From contig NZ_JARICI010000008.1 of the NCBI RefSeq assembly GCF_029257255.1, positions 1-37,246 of the forward strand: a stretch of 37,246 nucleotides of DNA, in the 5' to 3' direction. Made by a program: the position numbers and the translations under genes. This stretch comes from Sporosarcina sp. (GTDB lineage Bacteria; Bacillota; Bacilli; Bacillales_A; Planococcaceae). Below the pieces are notes generated by a model. It was not told the origin of the DNA, did no database searches, and saw only the letters and a list, made by a program, of their open reading frames with translations. How positions within the stretch are numbered: position 1 is the first letter of the stretch; each line of letters begins with the position of its first letter. Positions 1 to 7,942 of this stretch are shown here, piece by piece.

Positions 1-903
1 ATGCTCACTGTAGATCAACAGTTCTTTCGGTAAATAACCGCTGTCCGCTCCATGTTTCGCAAAGTCAGCCAAACGTCCGGATAAGCCATCTGTCAGCCGA
101 ATGGCTTCATGTAAAGGCTCTCCATAGATGACGTGCGTACTCAATTGACTGGTAATTTCAGCAAGAATCTGATCTTCCTCTTGATCATATAAAACGTTTA
201 GTGCACTTTGTAGCGAAAGTCCGGACTGTAATAAACCGCCAAGTTCACTTGCTAAATCTCTGGTTTTTATTTCGCTGTAAAACAGGCCTGCGACCGGTAC
301 TTTCAGCAGCCATTTTAATTTTTCAGAGGCTGTCATTTTCCTCATCCATAGGTTTAGCACGATTATTATAACCGTGGCTGTGACGAGTATAATAAGCAGC
401 AGATCCGGAATAGATGAAACCAGTTTAGGCAAGTACTGAACAATTCCGGACTGTTCATTGGAACGAAGGATGGTTAACGCTTCGAAGTTCGGCAGAAAAA
501 ACTGGCGAAAGGCTACTAATAGCAGTAATAAGAAAGAAAACAATACTGCCGGGTAAGCCATTAACTTCTTAAGTTGCTGTTTCTTTTCATGCGATCGTCT
601 GACTCGGCCCGAGACTTCATGTAAAGCCCGAGTTAAATTTCCGTCCACTTCTGCAATGACAATCGGCAGCATCATACTGTTGCTGAATCCTAAACTCTTC
701 ATTATGTAAGAGACGCCGTAGCCCATTTTTAATTCGTTCTCCACTTGCATCAGCTTCTCTTCATAATCTTTTGTATGATAAGGCAAAATGAGAATCAGCC
801 CTTCGTGAAAGGTATAGCCCTCCTGCAGCAAGACGGAAAGCCGCTGTAAAAATTCGGCAGGTTTCACCAGCTTCTGTTTCTTATGAACTTTAATCCATTC
901 CAT
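1..903 (-). CDS. comGB: ComGB, type II secretion/competence pilus membrane protein (3' part cut by window edge)
   Basis: Polytopic inner-membrane platform protein of the competence pseudopilus that takes up transforming DNA. Reading from an ATG at 903 gives 301 codons with no stop before the window edge, so the C-terminus is missing. The translation begins MEWIKVHKKQKLVKPAEF and carries two hydrophobic membrane stretches plus the repeated T2SF cytoplasmic domain (EGLILILPYHTKDYEEK early, GGLLQSGLSLQSALNVL late). The start overlaps the end of comGA by 14 bases and is preceded by AAAGGG, so the two are translationally coupled in the comG operon. The family assignment rests on these motifs and the ComGA neighbour. 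Expected regulation is by ComK through the shared upstream promoter. Confidence 0.9.
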   Translation of the reverse strand, partial: MEWIKVHKKQKLVKPAEFLQRLSVLLQEGYTFHEGLILILPYHTKDYEEKLMQVENELKMGYGVSYIMKSLGFSNSMMLPIVIAEVDGNLTRALHEVSGRVRRSHEKKQQLKKLMAYPAVLFSFLLLLLVAFRQFFLPNFEALTILRSNEQSGIVQYLPKLVSSIPDLLLIILVTATVIIIVLNLWMRKMTASEKLKWLLKVPVAGLFYSEIKTRDLASELGGLLQSGLSLQSALNVLYDQEEDQILAEITSQLSTHVIYGEPLHEAIRLTDGLSGRLADFAKHGADSGYLPKELLIYSEH

Positions 904-1894
904 TGAGAGCCCTTTCATAGAGAGCAGACTGTATTTCGATTTTCTGTTCTGCCGGCAGTGAGAAACGCTGACCTTTCGTGATGGCTTCGGCTGCTTCCTC
1001 AATTTGAAGGTCTTGCAAAATTTCAAATACCGCAACTGTGTCACCGGTTGGTTTCTTCACTAGACGTTGAGCTGAAATAGCAATAACTGTTTGGCGCAAC
1101 TCTTCCAGATGAATTCCTAAATCTAGCAGACGATACAAGCAGCCGACGGGATCTTTCGCATGAACTGTGCTCAGCACAAGGTGACCTGTCAGCGCGGCTT
1201 CCACCGCTATTTTTGCTGTTTCTGCATCACGTATTTCGCCAATCATAATGACATCAGGTGAATGACGCAAAATAGCTTTCAAACCCGCAGAATAAGTAAT
1301 TCCAGATCGTTCATTTACCTGTATCTGCAGCAGATGGCTGTGATTATTTTCAACTGGATCTTCTAGTGAAATGACATGCCGCTCCAATTGATTCACGCAA
1401 TGGGCAGTGAGTGAATATAAGGTCGTGGTCTTTCCCGATCCTGTTGGGCCTGTTACTAAAAACAGTCCTTGCTTGTATGCAGCAGCCTCTGATAATTGTC
1501 TGGCCCATTCAGGTTTCATGCATAATTGAGAAAGCGGCACGATTTTATCATGTTTTTGAATTCGAATGGCCACACTTTCACGTAATTGAATGGAAGGTAT
1601 CGTAGAAACACGAAATGAGAAGTTTTGATCGGAAAAGGATCGGTGGAAAGAACCGCTTTGTGGGCGCCGTTGCTCGCTGATATCCAGCGAAGACAGGAAT
1701 TTATAGAAAGAAATTAAACGGCCACCTAACGTTTGAGGGAACTGGCCTATTTTCGAGAAGACGGAATGTTTACGAATCGCTACATCATAACCATCAGACG
1801 TAGGAACAAAGTGCAGGTCGGTCGCTTCAGACTGGATTGCTTTCTCCAACAGTTGAAAACAGGTTTTTTCAATCGGGTTCGCTGTGAGTTCCAT
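890..1894 (-). CDS. comGA: ComGA, competence traffic ATPase
   Basis: Hexameric secretion ATPase of the GspE/PilB family that powers assembly of the competence pseudopilus on the cytoplasmic side of the membrane. The 334-residue protein shows Walker A GPTGSGKTTTLY at residues 149-160, an Asp-box-like SLEDPVE, Walker B region DVIMIGEIRD and a His-box segment TGHLVLSTVHA. It lacks the long N-terminal domain of GspE, as is usual for ComGA, whose length is similar. The ATG start has a strong AAGGGGAG ribosome binding site. It is the first gene of the operon and overlaps comGB. A ComK-type AT box lies about 160 bases upstream. Confidence 0.96.
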   Translation of the reverse strand: MELTANPIEKTCFQLLEKAIQSEATDLHFVPTSDGYDVAIRKHSVFSKIGQFPQTLGGRLISFYKFLSSLDISEQRRPQSGSFHRSFSDQNFSFRVSTIPSIQLRESVAIRIQKHDKIVPLSQLCMKPEWARQLSEAAAYKQGLFLVTGPTGSGKTTTLYSLTAHCVNQLERHVISLEDPVENNHSHLLQIQVNERSGITYSAGLKAILRHSPDVIMIGEIRDAETAKIAVEAALTGHLVLSTVHAKDPVGCLYRLLDLGIHLEELRQTVIAISAQRLVKKPTGDTVAVFEILQDLQIEEAAEAITKGQRFSLPAEQKIEIQSALYERALNGMD

Positions 1895-1945
1895 AATTCT
1901 CCCCTTTCTTCATCTGATGAAAGACCACTTTTCATCTTAAGCAGG

Positions 1946-2065
1946 AGTATATAATGGATTGAAATTGTTGAAAAGTTGTATTCATTTGAGACTATTAACT
2001 TTTCAATTGAAATTGGATGCCAATAATACATTTTGAAATGATTTTTCGAATCAAAAATGAATTTT
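1946..2065 (-). promoter_or_regulatory. Candidate comG promoter region with ComK (K-) box
   Basis: On the minus strand 2065-2053 reads AAAATTCATTTTT, a perfect AAAA-N5-TTTT ComK half-box. A second, degenerate AAAA box follows after about 8 bases, matching the short-spacer ComK site class. Further downstream TATACT (1951-1946) could be the -10, with only a weak TTTTCA-like -35, as is common for activator-dependent promoters. The AT richness of the area means single matches can arise by chance; the position upstream of comGA is what supports it. Confidence 0.5.
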
Positions 2066-2202
2066 CATATTATTTTTTCCCTAAGTTCTGGTATACTAAG
2101 GGCAGCTAATCATTCGCAGATTTATTTGACGTGTGTGATGAGCATTTTGGTAAGCTTTCCAGACAAGTACACTTTTTTGTCACAATGTGAAATTGATTGG
2201 AG

Positions 2203-2232
2203 TTTACTTTTAGGCTGACGTTCTATTATAAT
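2203..2232 (+). promoter_or_regulatory. Probable promoter of yqgY
   Basis: TATAAT at 2227-2232 with TTTACT at 2203-2208, 18 bases apart, about 40 bases upstream of the yqgY start. The rest of the gene-free stretch 1895-2274 holds the comG control region on the other strand, an imperfect inverted repeat CCCTAAGT/ACTAAGGG (about 2081-2103) and a possible extended -10 TGGTATACT near 2089-2097. I see no small gene in it. Confidence 0.5.
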
Positions 2233-2274
2233 GGAAATGAGCTTATTGTATTGTTGTGAAGGAGGGACGCGTAG

Positions 2275-2517
2275 ATGGATAATATGTTCAAACTTTGCGG
2301 ATTCTGGACAGGTATTTTTGCGGTCATGTTCTATGTTGGACACATGATTCCTGCTTCTTTACTGTTGGTCGCAAGCACTATCTTCTTCGTACTACTTGGA
2401 TACTTGAAACTTTCAGAGCGTATGTACATGTACTTATTCGGAGCATACTTAATGATGTTCATGGTTGGTTTCAGTTACTATTCCATATTTATTCATGTAC
2501 CAGGTGCAGGACACTAA
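2275..2517 (+). CDS. yqgY: DUF2626 family membrane protein YqgY
   Basis: Eighty-residue, three-helix membrane protein beginning MDNMFKLCGFWTGIFAVMF, matching the conserved Bacillales family DUF2626 (B. subtilis YqgY). No function is known for the family. Three hydrophobic segments lie near residues 10-25, 28-45 and 52-72, and the C-terminus is short and polar. An excellent AGGAGGG site precedes the ATG. It is transcribed away from comG, and a bidirectional terminator separates it from the convergent yqgX. The conserved position next to comG and yqgX supports the name. Confidence 0.85.
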   Translation: MDNMFKLCGFWTGIFAVMFYVGHMIPASLLLVASTIFFVLLGYLKLSERMYMYLFGAYLMMFMVGFSYYSIFIHVPGAGH

Positions 2518-2528
2518 TCCGTACATAC

Positions 2529-2562
2529 AAAAAACAGCCTCTTCACAGAGAGCTGTTTTTTG
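2529..2562. terminator. Bidirectional terminator between yqgY and yqgX
   Basis: AAAACAGC and GCTGTTTT arms around a 13-base loop, with an A-run before and a T-run after. It can serve both convergent genes. Confidence 0.85.
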
Positions 2563-2577
2563 TTTTGTACAAGTTCT

Positions 2578-3213
2578 TTAAAAACCATGCAGGAATGGAT
2601 TTTGATCCTGTTCAATCCCCGGTGTTGTCGCTGGACCGTGTCCTGGGTAAATCATCAGTTCTTCATCAAGTGACAGCAGTTCGTTATGGATGGAAGCTAA
2701 AAGCGTCTCCGTATTGCCACCTGGCAGGTCGGTACGTCCTACGCTTCCTTTAAACAGCGTATCTCCTACAATCGCAAACCCTTCCTCTTCAAAGATATAA
2801 GAGATGCTTCCTGGCGAATGGCCGGGTGTGTGGCGAATGCCCATCTTGAATGGACCAACTTCCAAGCTTTTTTCGTCAGTCAGCAAAACATCTGCCTGAT
2901 TACATACGACATTCGGAAGCATTGCATATTTACCCGAGCCGTTTAAATCTGCATTTCCCAGCCAATCTTTTTCGGCAGTGTGCAAATACACCGGGATATT
3001 ATATGCATCGCGGATCGTCTCGATCGCGCCGATATGATCGAAATGCGCATGTGTCAGCAGGATAGCTGTAGGTTTTAATGAAAGCTTTTGCAGTTCAGCA
3101 AGCAATGCGTCGCCTTCATCACCCGGATCAAACACCAAACAATTCTTTTCTTCATCTTCCACGACGTAACAATTCGTCTGGATCGGGCCAAGCGGATGGA
3201 TATGTATTTTCAA
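2578..3213 (-). CDS. yqgX: MBL-fold metallo-hydrolase (YqgX, glyoxalase II-like)
   Basis: Cytoplasmic metallo-beta-lactamase-fold hydrolase with a binuclear metal site. The metal motif THAHFDH is intact, followed by HTPGHSPGS, VGDTLF with the bridging Asp, and the final YPGHGP histidine. The set of motifs resembles glyoxalase II-type thioesterases, but the substrate cannot be read from sequence. I place the start at TTG 3213, where AGAGGTGAG precedes it and the product becomes 211 residues; an in-frame ATG at 3255 would add 14 residues and has no ribosome site. It sits convergent to yqgY with a shared terminator. Confidence 0.9.
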   Translation of the reverse strand: MKIHIHPLGPIQTNCYVVEDEEKNCLVFDPGDEGDALLAELQKLSLKPTAILLTHAHFDHIGAIETIRDAYNIPVYLHTAEKDWLGNADLNGSGKYAMLPNVVCNQADVLLTDEKSLEVGPFKMGIRHTPGHSPGSISYIFEEEGFAIVGDTLFKGSVGRTDLPGGNTETLLASIHNELLSLDEELMIYPGHGPATTPGIEQDQNPFLHGF

Positions 3214-3282
3214 GTAACTCACCTCTTTTTCTAATATTAATGAATCCCCATACATATTTCAAACAATCGTCACTATTTAATC

Positions 3283-3311
3283 TCGACAAAACGTTTCATT
3301 AACAGTACAAT
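3283..3311 (+). promoter_or_regulatory. SigA-type promoter for the yqgW transcript
   Basis: TCGACA at 3283-3288 and TACAAT at 3306-3311 with a 17-base spacer. Transcription would start near 3318, just before a short upstream ORF and then yqgW. Confidence 0.7.
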
Positions 3312-3330
3312 AGAGGAGGAATATCGCTAT

Positions 3331-3375
3331 ATGGCATTCATTTTTTCAATGTTGAAAGGAGTGTCTACTCAATGA
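3331..3375 (+). CDS. Possible 14-residue leader ORF overlapping yqgW
   Basis: A small ORF with its own strong GAGGAGG site (3313-3319) reads MAFIFSMLKGVSTQ and stops at TGA 3373-3375. The stop overlaps the ATG of yqgW in the arrangement ATGA, the usual geometry of translational coupling. It follows directly after a good promoter, so it would be the first thing translated. The spacing from GGAGG to ATG (about 11 bases) is longer than ideal, and the peptide is too short to recognise. It may be a genuine leader peptide or a chance ORF. Confidence 0.4.
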   Translation: MAFIFSMLKGVSTQ

Positions 3376-3554
3376 ATTTATTGGTCATCATTTTTGGATT
3401 GATTGCAATCTTAGCAGTCTTTGGAACGGTCCAAGCTTTTAAAGAGCGGAATCTTTTAAGTATAGTTTTCAATGTGGTAACTGTTGTAGTTATCGGAGGA
3501 TTTACGATTGCTACTGTAATATATGCAGGGTACCCGCCACAGCTACACAAATAA
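3372..3554 (+). CDS. yqgW: DUF2759 family membrane protein YqgW
   Basis: Sixty-residue membrane protein with two hydrophobic helices (about residues 2-20 and 30-52) and an amphipathic linker AFKERN between them. It matches the small Bacillales family DUF2759 (B. subtilis YqgW) in size, pattern and position. Its function is unknown. AAAGGAG precedes the ATG at a slightly long distance, and an upstream 14-codon ORF ends on its start codon. A strong bidirectional terminator follows. Confidence 0.8.
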   Translation: MNLLVIIFGLIAILAVFGTVQAFKERNLLSIVFNVVTVVVIGGFTIATVIYAGYPPQLHK

Positions 3555-3561
3555 TAAGTTC

Positions 3562-3603
3562 CAAAAAATAAGGACACCTCATTTCTGAGGCTGTCCTTAT
3601 TTT
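3562..3603. terminator. Bidirectional terminator between yqgW and the yqgU-like gene
   Basis: AAATAAGGACA pairs with TGTCCTTATTT around an inner CCTC/GAGG stem, with A- and T-runs on the two sides. It serves two convergent genes. Confidence 0.88.
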
Positions 3604-4629
3604 TTATTCAGTCCACTTCACTGTCTCACCTGTATCCAGCTGCAGTATAGTATCCAAGCTGTACCCAATCAGGCAAGAGTTGCCATCCGGAGAGCAGTCG
3701 ATCATTCCGCCTTCGGTATCAGTCTCATAACGTTTTACTTCCTGTCCTTCTTGCATATGGACGAAGATCGCTGATTGTTCTCCATCATATACATCGGCTC
3801 TAGTTGACATAATAATATTATCTTCATCAATTGATTCAATATCTTCAATCATTTCTGAAGGGTTTTCTGCTTGCCAGCTATACTGCTCTTCCCCATGGCT
3901 GTCTATCAGCGTATATTCTTTTTGTTCTCCGTCCACTGTTCCTATTAGCAATTGATCAGCTAAACTGCGGAATTCAACCGCATCAGTTGCCAGCACCTCT
4001 TTTTCATTTACCGAGGATTTTTCATTAATTAATTCGTTATTATCTAAATAGACAATCTGCTCTTCTCCAAGCCATTTAGGAAATGGACTGTCTATTTCTA
4101 TCGGCTGTACCATTCGATCTTTGGTATCATATCGCATAACTTGAAAACTCCAGTCTTCCTGAAAAGCAGAAATCAGTAGTTGAGTTGAATCTACAGCATT
4201 CCACTCCAGTTCCAGCTCTGAAGATTCAATAGTCATTTCATCTAAGACATTCATATCTTTGTTGAGAATCACAATATTAGCTTCTGTTGCATCATTTGCT
4301 GTCTTGATCAGCACTTGCTCTTTCGATGAATGAATCAGTACTTCTGAAATATTATTCTGATCCGAAAACATCGTATGTACTTCGCCTGTTTCTATATTAA
4401 ATGAACGTAGACGGTCTGCCGTTTCTTGATGATCTACATAAAGTATCTGCTTTTCATTCAGCCATCCAGCAACAAATCGCGGCTCATCTTCCCCAAGCGG
4501 TAACGTTTTCGGAATGAACGCTTCTTTCCTATCAACAGATTCATCCAATTCTTCGGGTTTTACTGTTTTTATTTGCTCACAGCCAACTAATAATAGTGCC
4601 AGTGAGATCATCAAAATAGTCCGCTTCAA
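3604..4629 (-). CDS. Secreted lipoprotein, YqgU-like
   Basis: 341-residue protein exported and lipid-anchored on the outer face of the membrane. The N-terminus MKRTILMISLALLLVGCEQ has a charged n-region, a hydrophobic core and the lipobox LVGC with Cys17. The rest is acidic and rich in short beta-strand-like segments with recurring D-x-x-x-x-W/V patterns, suggestive of a beta-propeller. The start is a TTG after AAAAGGGGA. The position matches B. subtilis yqgU, also a lipoprotein, but I recognise no catalytic residues, so function is unknown. Monocistronic between two terminators. Confidence 0.8.
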   Translation of the reverse strand: MKRTILMISLALLLVGCEQIKTVKPEELDESVDRKEAFIPKTLPLGEDEPRFVAGWLNEKQILYVDHQETADRLRSFNIETGEVHTMFSDQNNISEVLIHSSKEQVLIKTANDATEANIVILNKDMNVLDEMTIESSELELEWNAVDSTQLLISAFQEDWSFQVMRYDTKDRMVQPIEIDSPFPKWLGEEQIVYLDNNELINEKSSVNEKEVLATDAVEFRSLADQLLIGTVDGEQKEYTLIDSHGEEQYSWQAENPSEMIEDIESIDEDNIIMSTRADVYDGEQSAIFVHMQEGQEVKRYETDTEGGMIDCSPDGNSCLIGYSLDTILQLDTGETVKWTE

Positions 4630-4731
4630 AGCATTTCCCCTTTTCTAGATTTTCTTAAATTGCTAAATCAATCTCGCCTTGAAGTGATTTCGTTTCCATT
4701 TAAAAATTCCACTTGCATAATACAAAGTAAA

Positions 4732-4764
4732 AAGAGCTGCACGGTATGTCAGCCGCACAGCTCT
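4732..4764 (-). terminator. Terminator of the LTA-synthase-like gene
   Basis: On the minus strand AAGAGCTG pairs with CAGCTCTT and is followed by TTTTT. It lies just after the stop of the sulfatase gene. Confidence 0.85.
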
Positions 4765-4768
4765 TAAC

Positions 4769-6661
4769 TTATTTACTCTCTTTTAACTCCGGACTACCAT
4801 CTTCTCTTTCTTTGAAACGAAGTAAATCGCCATTGATGATAGTATCTGAATAATTCAATTCAGTCGTTGCGCGTTCCACATAAGGTTCACATTGCGCTTC
4901 ATCCGTCGGCTCTCCTGTTTCAATATCATAGCAGACTTCCTGTGCATAGAGGTTCTTATCTGTCACCAGTCGGCCATCACGGAAAATGACAAACGGTTCA
5001 TGATCTGGCGAGAAAATGTCAGAACCAAATTGCATATCCGCTTTTGTGTCAATTCCCAATAAGTGAAGAATTGTCGGACGTAAGTCGATTTGTCCTGCCA
5101 GTTCATCCATTTGCTTACCTTTCCCTGATCCAGGGATATGAATGTACAATGGAACTTTTTGCAGTTCGGCATTATCAAACGGCGTAATTTCTTTATCCAT
5201 GTACATACCCATCGCTTTGTTATGGTTTTCTGAAATACCGTAGTGATCACCATACATCACGATAATGGAGTTATCATATAGATCATTTTTCTTCAGATCT
5301 TCAAAGAAAACTTTTATTGCTTCATCCATATAGCGAACGGATTGGAAATATTTATTCAGCGTATTGGAATTAGAAGTATACGCCGGAATCATCATGTCTT
5401 CTTCATCCAAATCAAATGGATGGTGGTTGGTTAAGGTAATCATACGCGTACCAAATGGTTTCGGCATATCTTTCATCAGTTCTACAGACTGTTCCAGGAA
5501 TGGAATATCTTTCATTCCCCAGTTAACTGCTTCACCTTCACCAATTGTATAGCTGTCTACATCGTAGAACTTTTGTACATCAAGTGCTTTGTACATAATG
5601 TCACGGTTCCAGAAACTTTTACTGTTGGCGTGCATAACACTTGTGAAATAGCCATTGTTGTTTAGGCTTTCAGATAAAGAATTATACGTATTACCGCTAT
5701 GCGTGAAGAATACTGCGCTGCCGTTACGGCCATACAGAGAATTCTCTACGATAAACTCAGAATCTGAAGTTTTACCCAAGCCTGTCTGATGATAAAAGTT
5801 ATCAAAGTAGAAAGTGTCTTTATCATTTGTCAGTTCGTTAAGGAATGGAGTGATCTCATGACCATCCATTTCATTATTGATGACAAAGTTCTGTAAAGAT
5901 TCCAATGAAACGATTATTACATTGCGGCCTTCTGCTGCACCGAACATTTCAGGATCCGGCTGCGCACGGTTAGCTTTAACGTAGTTCTCTATTTCAGTCA
6001 GTTCAGTGCCGTCTGCAAACGTACGCTGTGCATGCGATTTCGACTGAACAAACAAGTCATACAGGTGATAGTTATATGCTCCAATATTTTTCACTAACAG
6101 TTCGCGGTCAAAACTGCGTGTCAGCAATTGCGGACGTTGTGCTTCGGCCATAGCCAAGTTGAACATCATCAGTGTAGCAGCTGCCGCAAAGTACACTTTT
6201 CGCCCCATTTTTCTTCCTGTAGCCTGAAGCGGCTCTTGAGGAATAAAGCGAATTGCAAGCAGAATGATCATAACATCAGTAAAGAAAAACACATCAAGAA
6301 AATGCATGTTCTCTGTAATAGATGAACTTAAATCTGCAAAGTTACTTGTTTGGAAAAGTAACGGGATTGTGATGAAATCCGTAAAGAAGCGATAGAATAC
6401 TGCGTTGCTGAACATCACGATGGATGTAAGTATACTGATAGTTACTATATATCGGTTGCGGGTCTTTGTCTTTTTAATAAACAATGCAATCCCATAAACA
6501 AACATCAAGAATGTCAACGGATTAATAAACAGGATAAATTGCTGCATCGCATTATCGATTTTCATATTAAAGCTGGTAAGGTAGCCAATATATGTTGTCA
6601 GCCAAGTGGCGATCAGTGCGATAATGAGTATGGAATGCTTAGACCAATCTATTTTTTTCAT
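4769..6661 (-). CDS. yqgS: Lipoteichoic acid synthase-like membrane sulfatase (YqgS)
   Basis: Five-helix membrane protein with a large extracellular alkaline-phosphatase-superfamily domain. Family members transfer glycerol phosphate from phosphatidylglycerol onto lipoteichoic acid or its primer. Hydrophobic helices occupy roughly residues 10-190. The catalytic domain starts near residue 240, shows the metal-binding segment IIVSLESLQNF, the nucleophile-threonine motif GLGKTSDSEF near residue 300, and later YGDHYG and HHPF motifs. The likely start is ATG 6661, preceded by AAAGGAAGAG; an in-frame ATG at 6679 adds six residues. About 630 residues, close to B. subtilis YqgS. One of several LtaS paralogues is expected in such a genome, so it may be auxiliary. 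Confidence 0.92.
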   Translation of the reverse strand: MKKIDWSKHSILIIALIATWLTTYIGYLTSFNMKIDNAMQQFILFINPLTFLMFVYGIALFIKKTKTRNRYIVTISILTSIVMFSNAVFYRFFTDFITIPLLFQTSNFADLSSSITENMHFLDVFFFTDVMIILLAIRFIPQEPLQATGRKMGRKVYFAAAATLMMFNLAMAEAQRPQLLTRSFDRELLVKNIGAYNYHLYDLFVQSKSHAQRTFADGTELTEIENYVKANRAQPDPEMFGAAEGRNVIIVSLESLQNFVINNEMDGHEITPFLNELTNDKDTFYFDNFYHQTGLGKTSDSEFIVENSLYGRNGSAVFFTHSGNTYNSLSESLNNNGYFTSVMHANSKSFWNRDIMYKALDVQKFYDVDSYTIGEGEAVNWGMKDIPFLEQSVELMKDMPKPFGTRMITLTNHHPFDLDEEDMMIPAYTSNSNTLNKYFQSVRYMDEAIKVFFEDLKKNDLYDNSIIVMYGDHYGISENHNKAMGMYMDKEITPFDNAELQKVPLYIHIPGSGKGKQMDELAGQIDLRPTILHLLGIDTKADMQFGSDIFSPDHEPFVIFRDGRLVTDKNLYAQEVCYDIETGEPTDEAQCEPYVERATTELNYSDTIINGDLLRFKEREDGSPELKESK

Positions 6662-6751
6662 TCCTTCTCTTCCTTTCATTTCTTGTCAAAAGTGGTAGTC
6701 TCAATTATATTTGCCTAACAGATAGACGGTTGATTGAAAGAAAAGTTTCAA

Positions 6752-6785
6752 AAACGATCAGGAATGAGTCAAACATCCTATCGTT
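6752..6785 (-). terminator. Terminator of the yqgN-yqgQ transcript
   Basis: Minus strand: AACGATAGGA pairs with TCCTGATCGTT (one bulged base), followed by TTTTT. Confidence 0.75.
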
Positions 6786-6803
6786 TATCTATACTGCTGA
6801 TCC

Positions 6804-6995
6804 TTAAGTAATTTCTCTCCGCAAAACTAAAACAGCTTGTAAATAAGTTTGCTGATCAATAAATTGATGATCATAAAGCTCCTTCACTTCTGATTCCATC
6901 AGAATACTGTCCTGCCTTTTATTTCCCGTATAGATGATTACTCCGTACCTTTTCAGCAGCTGGAGTACATCATAAAACTCATTCATTTGTTTCAC
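6804..6995 (-). CDS. yqgQ: YqgQ family protein (DUF910)
   Basis: Sixty-three-residue cytoplasmic protein beginning (M)KQMNEFYDVLQLLKRYG, characteristic of the small YqgQ/DUF910 family, a helical bundle. The family is conserved in Bacillales and has no assigned function; the fold has been suggested to bind nucleic acid, which I cannot test here. The GTG start overlaps the 3' end of the cyclo-ligase gene by 17 bases; ATG 6986 is an alternative. Overlap means translational coupling to yqgN. It keeps its B. subtilis neighbourhood, although yqgP and glcK do not lie between or beside these genes here. Confidence 0.85.
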   Translation of the reverse strand: MKQMNEFYDVLQLLKRYGVIIYTGNKRQDSILMESEVKELYDHQFIDQQTYLQAVLVLRREIT

Positions 6996-7563
6996 GCGCT
7001 TTCTGACAGTCTATGATACGCTCTTCCGTAAATAGATATGATACAGGAATATCATGGGATTCCATCTTTACATTATCCATTAGTTGACGTTCAAACGCCA
7101 ATGATATTGTCTCAAATGGATAATTAAGCAAATAACGGTCATAATATCCGCCGCCAAATCCGATGCGGTATCCTTTTGGAGAATAAACGACGCCAGGTAC
7201 GATCTGCAAGTCGATTTCCTCTGGTTTTACAGACTCAGTCTGATCAACTTTTGGTTCTTTTAAATCCATATAGACGGTTTCTGTCTGATCGAACGAGTCA
7301 ATGAGACGAAAATCCATTTTTCTAGAAGATGCAGAACATTTGGGGACAGCAATTCGTTTACCGGACTGCCAGGCGATTTGTATCAAACGATGCGTAGCCA
7401 CTTCCGGAAACCTGGAAAGCGTGATCCCGATTGTCTGTGCATGCTTAAATTCATCCGACGCAAGAACTCTTTCCCGAATCAGAGCTGATCGCTGTTCGTG
7501 CTCAGATGGACTTAATTGATGTAATTGCTGTAAGACCTGTTTTCGAAGATACTGTTTATCCAA
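6979..7563 (-). CDS. yqgN: 5-formyltetrahydrofolate cyclo-ligase
   Basis: ATP-dependent enzyme that converts 5-formyl-THF to 5,10-methenyl-THF in cytosolic one-carbon metabolism. The 194-residue protein has the N-terminal basic helix LRKQVLQQLHQL, the substrate loop region, and the C-terminal phosphate-binding signature GFGGGYYDRYL. Length is typical of the family. TTG start preceded by GGGAGG at a good distance. It lies downstream of rpmG, as in B. subtilis, but a strong terminator separates them. yqgQ overlaps its end. Confidence 0.95.
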   Translation of the reverse strand: MDKQYLRKQVLQQLHQLSPSEHEQRSALIRERVLASDEFKHAQTIGITLSRFPEVATHRLIQIAWQSGKRIAVPKCSASSRKMDFRLIDSFDQTETVYMDLKEPKVDQTESVKPEEIDLQIVPGVVYSPKGYRIGFGGGYYDRYLLNYPFETISLAFERQLMDNVKMESHDIPVSYLFTEERIIDCQKARETNE

Positions 7564-7583
7564 TGCCCTACCTCCCGTAAGAA

Positions 7584-7613
7584 AAAACCAAAACCGAAGC
7601 AGGTTTTGGTTTC
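7584..7613 (-). terminator. Terminator of rpmG
   Basis: AAACCAAAACC and GGTTTTGGTTT form a perfect 11-bp stem around GAAGCA, followed on the minus strand by a T-run. It lies between rpmG and yqgN. Confidence 0.88.
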
Positions 7614-7618
7614 AATGA

Positions 7619-7768
7619 TTATTTCGTTTCACGGTGCAAAGTTTGTTTTTGTTCACGTGAGCAATATTTTTTCATTTCAATGCGTTCCGGATTGTTACGC
7701 TTGTTTTTCTTTGAAATATAATTGCGCTCTCCACATTCCGTGCAAGCGAGTGTAATATTTACGCGCAT
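7619..7768 (-). CDS. rpmG: 50S ribosomal protein L33 (RpmG) with incomplete zinc ribbon
   Basis: Forty-nine-residue L33 beginning [19 protein letters not shown] and ending in the conserved TLHRETK. L33 sits near the ribosomal E site. Zinc-binding forms have two CxxC pairs, zinc-free forms have none. Here the first pair (Cys9, Cys12) is intact, but the second region reads KYCSREQ, keeping only one cysteine. The ATG is preceded by GGGAGGG. The position upstream of yqgN matches B. subtilis rpmGA, which encodes a zinc-free form. Three cysteines suggest a protein drifting from zinc dependence to independence. Confidence 0.95.
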   Translation of the reverse strand: MRVNITLACTECGERNYISKKNKRNNPERIEMKKYCSREQKQTLHRETK

Positions 7769-7903
7769 TACTGTCCCTCCCACTCATTAGCGATAGATAT
7801 AATTAAAAAATATGAGCATGATTTATACGACTAATAAATTATACCATATATTTGTTCATTGTACAGCAGAAAGATTGAAATATCATTCGTACAAAGGCTA
7901 TGG

Positions 7904-7909
7904 TATTAT
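7904..7909 (+). promoter_or_regulatory. Candidate extended -10 promoter for the 7943-8790 pair
   Basis: TATGGTATTAT contains TGG followed by TATTAT, an extended -10 element; no convincing -35 is seen. It lies 34 bases before the first gene. The gap 7769-7942 otherwise shows nothing recognisable. Confidence 0.4.
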
Positions 7910-7942
7910 GAATAAAACTCTAGTTATTTTGGAGGTAATGAA

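Noticed and set aside
1780..2031. Open frame on the minus strand overlapping comGA's start
   Set aside because: Runs in another frame of comGA and the AT-rich control region; no ribosome site or known family.
2295..2753. 152-codon open frame on the plus strand
   Set aside because: Overlaps yqgY, the terminator and the antisense of yqgX; out-of-frame shadow.
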